A program made the translations under genes and the position numbers. Shown one piece after another: positions 56,309 to 64,000 of a stretch of 64,000 nucleotides of DNA; positions within the stretch are counted from its first letter, which is position 1, and each line of letters begins with the position of its first letter. Under the pieces are notes generated by a model. The model worked only from the letters and a program-made list of their open reading frames with translations, was not told the DNA's origin and made no database searches. The stretch comes from Centroberyx gerrardi (taxonomy: Eukaryota; Chordata; Actinopteri; Beryciformes; Berycidae): positions 28,772,565-28,836,564 of the forward strand of contig NC_136003.1 of the NCBI RefSeq assembly GCF_048128805.1, read 5' to 3'.

Positions 56309-59300
56309 ATGGAAAGCATAGGGAGAAAAAAACACCTGTAAGGTTGAGAAAAGCCTAAAGGCACAGGAGGAACTGCTTGCCTCGAGATGTGTTTGGGGGA
56401 AGCCCGTCTGTTTTTGATGCACTGTTTCTACATTGTATGAATTACAAATCAGTAAAAATTCAGCGCTCCTTCAACATCAGCTATTGTAGTACTCATAACT
56501 TATTTTTTAGTAAGTGTGAGGAAAAGAAGGGGCGTACAGGATTCCTTCTATCTATTAGAGAAGCTTTGGTGGCAGTTGTCAGCAGAGTGGGTTTTATATT
56601 GGGTTAAAGACTCAAAGAGCACGTAACCTTTAACGCCACATGTAAGGCTACCAGAACCCCCTTTAAACAGCAATAAACAGGGAAGAGACACTGCTGACAT
56701 TCATTCACAAGTCATATGAAAAAAGAATCAGTGTTTTACATGACATCTCACAGTTGAAGTTTCCTTAAGGTGGACTGTAAAGAAGGTGGTCTGTAAAGGA
56801 AAAACTCCTGGGAGTCGTTCTGGACGGCAGCTACCTGTCGCCCGGCTTGCCGATCCACAGTGGGAGCGTCATGGCCGACTGCTGCAGGAGGGTCATCAGG
56901 ACGCCCCGCCTCATCGTCTTCCTGGGAGGGTCGCTGTCACTGTACACTCCTGCCATCTTAGCAGCTGGGGTGCAGCAGGCGAGGGAGAGAGAAAAACATC
57001 AATGAAATGTTCCGTTTCTTGATGTAAATGCAACTTGGGTGCATTTACATCAGCTGGGATAAAGCAAATAAACAGGTTTCCTCGATGTAAAAAAAAAAAT
57101 CACAGCAACCATGAAAATAGAAGGAGTCTTTCAAGAACTGATTAGTATTTGGCGAGTATTTATTTAGCAAAGCGATATTCATGTTAAGCCTAACCTTTCA
57201 TCTGGCTGATCATACCAAGCCTGCATTATTATTTATTTGACAAATGCATTTCCGTTGCAATTTATCATATAATTTATTCATCTAAAAAAACAAAAAACAA
57301 AACATAATACGGAAGGGTAAAAACATTTTTGCAATATTGAAGAAATTTTATCAAATTTTCATCATCATCCAGCTTTTCTAATTTGATCTAAATGGAAACA
57401 GTTCTAGATCTTAAAAAGCACATGGTGGACTTCAGAAGTATGATACATCTCCCCAACACACACACACACACACACACACACAGACGTACCTATTCTCCTC
57501 TCCTCCAATAAAGATTTGATCTCTGCGATTTTATCAAGAGCATGACGCAGGATGCTGTGAAAACAAGAGAAACAAAAACCAGTCAACATGTCAAAGTGGA
57601 TTTTCCTCAGGCGCTCTGCAACATGTTGCAACATTCTAGGAAATAATTAAAATACGAATGATTTTTGTGATAAAGGGATGACTGCTAAACTAAAGCCCTT
57701 TCTGGACAGGACTAGTATTACAGAGAAACTTGTGTAATTCACTGCACATCAAGTGATTTCAATGAAATGAGTGTTATTATTCAGAGAATGACGGAGGAGG
57801 CATTTCATTTTTGGAAATATATCACACACTAATTCCTCACACAACTCATGAAGCTTGTCTTGCTGGTGGGTGTACACAGTGAGAAATGGGGGTTTGGTAA
57901 CAGGAGGTAAGTAATAAATAAAAGTAATGGTAATTTGCAAACACAGACTGTAGACCCAGACTGTACTGGAGCTGACAGACAGACGGAGGAGTTTGCTGAA
58001 AAACAAGAGATTATTCCTCTTCTAACTATCACTCCCATGGGGATGTTCACCCTGTAATAACCACAAATCACCTCCTGCAGGGGATTTAAATCACTGAATA
58101 AAACCAGTTACATTTACATCACCTGACTTCCTCCAGTCACACTAATCCCGTCCGGACAGGGCTGAAAACAAGGTGATACTGGAGTGCGTGTCCACTCACC
58201 TGCACTCTGCCTCAGCGTCTGCTTTGGCTGTGGTGTACAGTCCTCTCAGCTTAGTGCGGTAGTATGGGGAGGCTGGAAGAGGCAGGAAAACAATGCGTAA
58301 ACCTATAGGTACCTGTGATTGTGATTGAATCTGGAGCCATATAATGCTGATTAATAGCCAGTTAGAATGGAAAAAATGTATTAGAGAGGCTCTCTTGGAA
58401 TCCAGGGAGTTAGATCACGAAGAGAGAGAGATCATGGCCTCTAGTGCTAGAACATGCAAAATGCAAAAAATAAAAATAAAAATGGGCCATTCTCAAAAAT
58501 AATACCAAGGCATACTTTTTGAAGTGAAAAATATTAGGGTGATGAAGGCATGTTAGCTGAAACCCATCTGTGGTAAGCAAATATAATAATGGCTTTTTAA
58601 TATTTTTATATTTTGTATGTTTCAGTACTAGAGGCCATGATCTATCTCTCTTCAGGAAAAAGCTTATTATTTTGACCCTTCCTTGCTCAAATTGGTTTTG
58701 CAAATGTACAAAATGGTTACACACTGCATTTAGATTGTAGGAAACCTAGATAGTGCCATGTTTTTCTAGGTGTCAATATGTGCAGTTGGTCCAATCGCTG
58801 GGCACCTCTGGTAATATCAAACCTATATGAATCGACCTCTAAAATGACACAAGTTGTGAAATAACTGAAGTTAAAAAAGTATTCTGGCACAACTTCACCC
58901 ACTAACAAGGTGCATGGAAAGGACAGGTAACACTGGGGAAGCGGAAATTCCTGCAATACTTTCAGTACTGAGGACAAAGATTTATTAGTCTAATGAATCT
59001 CTGTTTTCAGTACTGCAAGTGTTGTGGGAATTTCCTCTTTTGAAGTTGTGAGATCTCTGTCACAGTCTGGTGACCCCAGGAGAAACTGCCAGGAGCGAGG
59101 TTTTGGCAGTCACATCATAGGCCTAAATTATACACACACATTTAAATGGCCAGAAGTGAAAAGAGAGTGTGAGAGAGAGATGAGTATTATTCGCTCTCCC
59201 TCACACAGTGTTTGGAGATGGTAAAGAGTGTAAGCAATATGCCAACTGACTTTTGTTTTCTGTCTGCATCCTTTCATGTGTTTTCTGAATGTTGAGCAGA

Positions 59301-59539
59301 TTGTGTTCACTGCGCGACCTCTCCTCCTGAAACAGAGACAGTGATGATTTATTATTTGGTTGACTTTAATTGATTGGTGATGCATCTATGGGGAAGTCAA
59401 TTACAGAGGCACAGTGAGGTTTCTCCATTCTAAGTATGCAATGTTGACTACAATTAAGAGTCTCCTCGCTCACCTGGGTCTGTTTGATGAGTTGATGGAG
59501 CTCTGTCAGTAGCTCGGCAATCTTGGTATCAGCTGACAT
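53304..59539 (-). CDS. sgf29: SAGA-associated factor 29 (H3K4me3 reader), 9 coding exons, 290 aa
   Basis: Exons in transcript order: 59539-59474, 59326-59251, 58272-58200, 57554-57490, 56964-56835, 56258-56112, 55748-55713, 54742-54580, 53420-53304 (TGA). They total 873 nt in consistent phase, close to human (293 aa). Seen: N-terminal helical segment MSADTKIAELLTELHQLIKQ and EEERSR-type coiled coil; SPYYRTKLRGLYTTAKADAE; ALDKIAEIKSLLEERR; MRRGVLMTLLQQSAMTLPLW; then the double Tudor region from PPPLCGATPASSDYVAKQGD, KVKAVDGDEQWILAEVVSYS-like sequence, YEVDDIDEEGKERHTLSRRR, LALYPQTTCFYRALIH, DDYSVLFEDTSYADGYSPP, C-terminus ACKENKKK. The aromatic-cage positions Y235, Y242 and F261 keep the 7- and 19-residue spacing of human Y238, Y245 and F264. 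Known role: recruits SAGA and ATAC acetyltransferase complexes to H3K4me2/3. The acceptor lies 2 nt before the ATG (ctacag/AC), implying a 5' UTR exon. Confidence 0.97.
53905..54200 (+). repeat. Dispersed repeat, second copy of 8740-9012
   Basis: Collinear with the atxn2l-lat spacer copy (see 8740-9012). It lies in the last sgf29 intron. An adjacent fragment at 53622-53725 is related to the 9520-9673 element, so both spacers contain the same two families close together. Confidence 0.75.
54893..55432 (-). repeat. Dispersed 'TATCGG' repeat copy, minus orientation
   Basis: Reverse-complement landmarks: ttgaaggccgacagcaatac, catgccaaaaatgacaaata, cttgtcagggtggaaaagcc, atcatgggacactaaaactc, tccactgaaacgcagac, and gatttccaataaaaggccaa at the far end. 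Confidence 0.75.
56274..56303. repeat. (GA)n microsatellite, (CT)n polypyrimidine tract on the minus strand
   Basis: 30 bp located about 16 nt upstream of the acceptor of sgf29 exon 56258-56112. Confidence 0.95.
57457..57482. repeat. (CA)n, (GT)n on the minus strand, at an sgf29 donor
   Basis: About 26 bp. On the minus strand it follows GTACGTC directly, so the GT run starts 7 nt inside the intron after exon 57554-57490. Confidence 0.95.
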
Positions 59540-59619
59540 GTCTGTAGCTAGGAGTTAGGCAAGAGAGTTTTGTTTTGGCATTTTGTCCTGTTAAACAACT
59601 CATACACATGTAGTACCGA

Positions 59620-59930
59620 AACCTCATTCAAAAATCTGTCAGTTTAAAGTTGCCTTGCTTATTGGCAAAGGCCGTACGAATAACAGTCAAACGAATTATA
59701 AATGTTGATATTATATTGAAATAAGTGATCTTAGTGTATTGGATGTATGCCGAATTGAAGAGTAGTTCCTAATGATTCGATAAAGCTCTTAAGTCGTGTT
59801 CTAACTCGTATGTATGTTTGTTGATAAGCAAGGAAACATTAAAATGACAAATGTTTGAATGTAGTTTGTTTTGATGTTCTCTCCATGCGAGAATACGGCA
59901 CGTATTGAGGCTATCGTCAACCAATATGTT
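59620..59930 (+). repeat. Sequence upstream of sgf29 related to sequence upstream of spns1
   Basis: See 39890-40335. Same orientation on the plus strand, diverged. Confidence 0.65.
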
Positions 59931-60228
59931 GTTGGGCTAGATGCAGGGGAAATGTAAAACCTCAGGCAACTGGCCTTGAAGTTGTTTAAGTAGCTAAAAA
60001 GCTAAACTTTCTTATATAAACTAGGCTGTGTATTCTAAAGTGCTAACTGATGAAGAACTGACTGGGTTAGCAAGCGGTATGTTTAGCGGAGGTTAGCTAG
60101 CTTGCTTAGCTAACTAGAGCCAAAGTGAGATGTCTGCAATGCAACTTAGCTATGTATTTCGTTTGTGACGAGTCTAGTTATATAATATGCTTTATCTGTT
60201 TCTAAATATATTCTGTAAAGTTGCCTAC

Positions 60229-60335
60229 CTTGCTAGTTTTGATTTATTGTCGGCTAGCTACATACACAGATTAGCTTCCGTTGACTAGCGTCAAGCCAGA
60301 CACAATAAACAATAGGATTTCCGGTCAAAACTTTC
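60229..60335 (-). promoter_or_regulatory. sgf29: Probable 5' UTR exon and promoter of sgf29
   Basis: On the minus strand a donor (CTAGCAAG/GTAGGC, exon edge at 60229) would splice to the acceptor 2 nt before the ATG at 59539. Just upstream is GACCGGAAATCC (about 60316-60327), an ETS-type site. The transcription start is inferred. Confidence 0.5.
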
Positions 60336-60964
60336 AAAATAAACCCCCGAACAAGCGCTTCAATGCTTTTGGAGTAGCCTGATACAAAGAACAGAAGTGA
60401 AAAGAAAGACTAAACCTGGATGAAATGAAATTGCTGTATTTTTGATAGTAATGTTACTGTCCTATTCACACATTAATATCAGGTCGGCCGTAATAGAGCA
60501 GGAGCCTGTACAAGTTGGCATGAGGGACAAACAGTGTTAAGCGCTATCTGCAGCACTTTGGCATCAGACTACACAGTCAACAGACAAAACATCCGAGGTA
60601 GTAATGATTAACTGCTGCTGTGTTATAAACATGGCCTCTTCTCGGGCCAGTGTCAACACATGTACAGAGCCTTAATCTGTAACTTATCATTTTACATCAT
60701 GTAAAAGTGTTTTAACAGCCAAGTCTCCACATAAAGTTCATGAACACGTCCACTATGGCTAGAAAACTGTTTTCCAGGGAGCAATGTGTCTAGTCAGCAC
60801 ATTTTTGTGGACACTGATGCAGGAGTATAGTCAAATTGTAAACTAGTGATAGTAAGCCTAATTTGAAATATAGTGTGTAGAAACATATTGATCATCATAA
60901 ATGGACCAATAATGTGGCTTTAAAATAGGTTAAAAATGAACTTTGATCAAGGGATAAAGAGCCA

Positions 60965-60967
<3 letters not shown>

Positions 60968-61015
<48 letters not shown>
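60968..61015. repeat. (GT)n microsatellite
   Basis: 48 bp. A second (GT)n of similar length lies at 61134-61179. Confidence 0.95.
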
Positions 61016-61016
<1 letters not shown>

Positions 61017-61130
61017 TAGGGCAAAGGAAGGGGTGTTTACATGGAGATACAGTGGGAGTTAATATTCAACAGTGCAGACACAAAATAAGGTCATAAAGCA
61101 GCAGACACCGACGGCTGTTAGCTTATCTTC

Positions 61131-61180
<50 letters not shown>

Positions 61181-61706
61181 ATGAGTGCATGCGTGCGCAA
61201 ATGCATGCACAGGCAGTATTGAGGACACACTGTAACAACTTAGACGGGCGAGCTCATGTTTCAGCAAATATTTACTGCACAGAGCCGCATGTGAGGAGAG
61301 AGAGAGAGGGAGGGAAAGGAGGGCAAAGACATAAAAACACACAAAGAAAAAACACACAAAGACAAACTCAAGACTGGCAACATGACAGATAGAGTCACGG
61401 CTCGGAAGAAACATCCTGGAACCAGTTATAATAAAGAGTCTGAACCATAAATAAAAGGAGAGAGAGATAGTGACTGGGCGGTTTCTGTGTTTATGAGTCA
61501 GGAGCAGAGTCGTGCCTTCAACTCTCTCTTTTTCTCAACAGTTTCCTTGCAAACAGACCGATGACTCGCAGCCAAGGAGCTTTTCATGGAATGTTCCAGA
61601 CGTTCAGCAGAAGTCACTTTTTTCAGCTCCTGATCTTGGAGACGAAACCCAAACAAAGTGTGCTGTAGATTATGTGGTGATACTTGAAGTGTTATTGTGA
61701 TCAACG

Positions 61707-62235
61707 GTAGAAAGAGTACTGGAGTGTCCTGCTCAAGTTGAAGTACTGTTACTTTGCTGATATTTTACAGAAGTAAAAGCACCGGTGTGAAAATCTACTG
61801 AGGTAAAAGTAAAATGTAGCTCATGAACTCAGAGTAAAAGTCACTGAGTTCCTTTTTAGAAAAGAGAAAGTTGTTAGCTGAGATCTTTTCCATGTGACTC
61901 TAACAGGAGAGAGGACAGAGTTCAAACTAGATTCTTTTAACTGGAAAATTTGGAAATTGCAAAATAAATAAGTCAGATTCCTCTTCTCACTGTGAATGGA
62001 TCCACAGTTTGTCAGTTTATGTTGATCCAGTTTCTGTTGCTGATGGAGAAACACAAAAGCTGTCCTCTGTAATGGATGGGATTCAATATGTAGTGAAGCA
62101 CAATACTTCAGTAAAAACATACTTAAGTAAAAGTAAAATTACTGACTTTAAAAAATACTCCTAAAAGTACAAGTACTCAAAAAAACTACTCAATTACAGT
62201 AACGTGAGTCAGTGTAATTAGTTACTTCCACCCTT
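61707..62235 (+). repeat. Dispersed repeat, inverted relative to 48240-48600
   Basis: Begins gtagaaagagtactggagtg and ends with aagtactcaaaaaaactac ... gtaattagttacttccaccc. It carries ggatccacagtttgtcagtt and aactagattcttttaactgg, complements of the nfatc2ip intron copy. It is the more complete copy. Confidence 0.85.
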
Positions 62236-62599
62236 GATTGTGATGCATTATAAACATTATAAGCAACATTTCATTACAATATAATCATCGGACAAACATC
62301 AGAAAATGTCATTCAGTGTAATGTAACATTAACAGTACGGTTGTCCCATAAAGTATTTAATCCCTATATGTTTTTGTGCATTGTGCTTATTATATCAAGC
62401 TTTAATTCTAACAATAATCATGCAATAACAATGTGTTTATAAAGTGTTTATGATGCCTTACAATGCCTTCACACAGAACCAGTGTTTGTGGTTCTGTATG
62501 CTGGCAGCTTACTGAGCCGCAGACGGCTGTAAATGTTTTTCTTACTGCTTAACGTTCCATATCCGCTTCCATATTGTTTATCTAAAGCTGCTGTGTGTA

Positions 62600-62631
<32 letters not shown>

Positions 62632-63234
62632 TGTGTCTGTGTAGTTGCTGAATGTGAGCAGGACACTTACTGGGAAATTTGTAAACCAACGACTAAAACC
62701 TACATTTTCTGACCATTTTGAATTATATATATATATAAAAAACCATTATGTAACTTCTGCACTGTATTTTGACGTTGGAAACAGTGCGACTGCCCTGTAA
62801 TTACAGAGTGAGTCGAGGATGAGTGGAGCTGAGCAGTCAGGGAGCGTGACGGGATGTTTCCACTGCTTTCATGAGCCCTGCACACAGTTCAGGTGACCTC
62901 ACACTTGAGAAATACGACTTTGAGAGTGTAAGGAATGTAAACCTCATCATGATGTATCCCATAACCAAAATACTCACAAGGAATCTGCCTGTTCTTGTGT
63001 GATTCTTGTACATTTTTTGTCCTGTAAATCTACCTCTTTCTTCCTTTTGATTTGTGTGTATGTGTGATTTTATGTTTGTATCGTATGGGTCTGGCCTTTT
63101 TATCATAATGGAGTTTGTAAATGCTTGATGTTTTTACTTTTTACTTATACATATGTGTATGATTGTGTTATTTTAATATAGCTTTTAAGTGTTTGTCTTC
63201 TCTTAAAGTTGTTTTTATGTCTTTTCTTTCTTTC

Positions 63235-63300
63235 ATCCTCTTGTTGTGAAGTGCTTTGTAAGCTGTGTTTTAAAAAGTCGCTCTATAAATAAAGTTTGGT
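63235..63300 (+). repeat. Retroelement 3' tail
   Basis: 'gtgaagtgctttgtaagctg' followed by 'gtcgctctataaataaagtt', same type as 31040-31110. Confidence 0.55.
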
Positions 63301-63908
63301 TAGGCACACCGCCTGACCAAACTTTGACGTAAAACCAAACCAAACCAATCAAACCGAAACCATAAAAAAAATCAATTTTCATGTCATGGTGATGCTTTAG
63401 GCCTTTCACACACTTTGTGCTGTGCTTCTAACATGGAAAAATAAAACTGTTATGTAAATCGCTCCTAAAATGACCGTTGTTTTGGTTGGGAATATCAGAA
63501 ACCACAGCCACGGATCATTTCATTCTGTATGAGAAACAACGACAAAGCTCCTGTCGCATTTTGCCATTTAGTCACAATGCAATTCTGAAAATAGGCATTT
63601 TCAGCTATTGCACAAAAAAATGACTTTTACTTTTGACTTTGGCTGATGTGTCGCACCTTAGAAAACGGTTCAGCAAGCAAAGTTTCTTCAGTTAAAAGAA
63701 ACAAGAGAGCACTTTGATTTGTATGTATTTGTATGTAGAGTTTTATGTCCTATATTCAATTTGGTGACAGAGAACCAGAAGTTATTTTCAACCAGAACAA
63801 CCTTCTGCACTCAGATAAGTTTAGTCCAAAGTTTGTTTTACATAGCAATGTCATGACATGTTTGATGCTGATTAGGTGAGTAGCTCAGTTTCTGTGATTC
63901 TTCAACAG

Positions 63909-63917
63909 CGACACACA

Positions 63918-63984
<67 letters not shown>
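63909..63984. repeat. (CA)n microsatellite at window end
   Basis: About 76 bp of CA with one TA interruption. Confidence 0.95.
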
Positions 63985-63987
<3 letters not shown>

Positions 63988-64000
63988 GTTCTCTGGTCTG

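Larger units (their letters stand above)
59540..64000. other. sgf29 upstream region and end of window
   Basis: No coding exon recognised on either strand. It contains the probable sgf29 5' UTR exon, the sequence related to 39.9-40.3 kb, several GT/CA arrays (60968-61015, 61134-61179, 62591-62641, 63909-63984), a dispersed repeat (61707-62235) and a retroelement tail (63235-63300). Confidence 0.65.

Noticed and set aside
60400..64000. Possible further gene upstream of sgf29
   Set aside because: Open frames of 60-106 codons are CA/GT artefacts or lack splice-supported, recognisable protein sequence.

Overview
The window is vertebrate nuclear DNA, most likely from a ray-finned fish. Five multi-exon genes have canonical GT/AG introns. 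The spacers are packed with teleost-type short DNA transposons (hAT-like and Tc1-like) and very long di-, tri- and tetranucleotide arrays. No operons, bacterial genes, CRISPR, rRNA or tRNA genes were seen.

Layout: (1) 130-8139, plus strand: the 3' part of an ataxin-2-like gene (atxn2l; PAM2 motif and Pro/Gln-rich C-terminus, 11 coding exons here, 5' end outside the window). (2) 10981-21013, minus strand: lat, the T-cell linker for activation of T cells, rebuilt as 13 small exons giving a 228-residue transmembrane adaptor. (3) 26473-38128, minus strand: spns1, a lysosomal 12-TM MFS transporter (12 coding exons, 506 residues, plus a probable non-coding first exon near 40.5-40.7 kb). (4) 42455-48746, minus strand: nfatc2ip, with two C-terminal SUMO-like domains (8 coding exons, 369 residues). 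(5) 53304-59539, minus strand: sgf29, the SAGA/ATAC H3K4me3 reader with a C-terminal double Tudor domain (9 coding exons, 290 residues, plus a probable 5' UTR exon at about 60.23-60.33 kb). I chained the exons by hand. In every gene the phases agree at each junction and the total coding length is a multiple of three.

The gene set matches the human 16p11.2 neighbourhood. The block nfatc2ip > spns1 > lat keeps its order and shared strand, while atxn2l is placed convergently beyond lat. The genes do not form one pathway: lat acts at the T-cell membrane, spns1 in the lysosome, nfatc2ip and sgf29 in the nucleus, and atxn2l in RNA granules.

The strongest observations are these. lat carries a recently duplicated, phase 1-1 exon, so the peptide around a YENP Grb2-type site occurs twice. 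A nested A-B-A'...B' duplication surrounds it. A (GAT)n microsatellite in lat encodes 14 aspartates. Nine splice sites across four genes have a long dinucleotide tract within a few to about 20 nt. A dispersed repeat family carries microsatellites at the same internal position in different copies. Several non-autonomous transposons have readable inverted ends and target-site duplications. A perfect 32-bp-arm hairpin lies 29 nt inside an spns1 intron. No new enzymatic or defence system was found.
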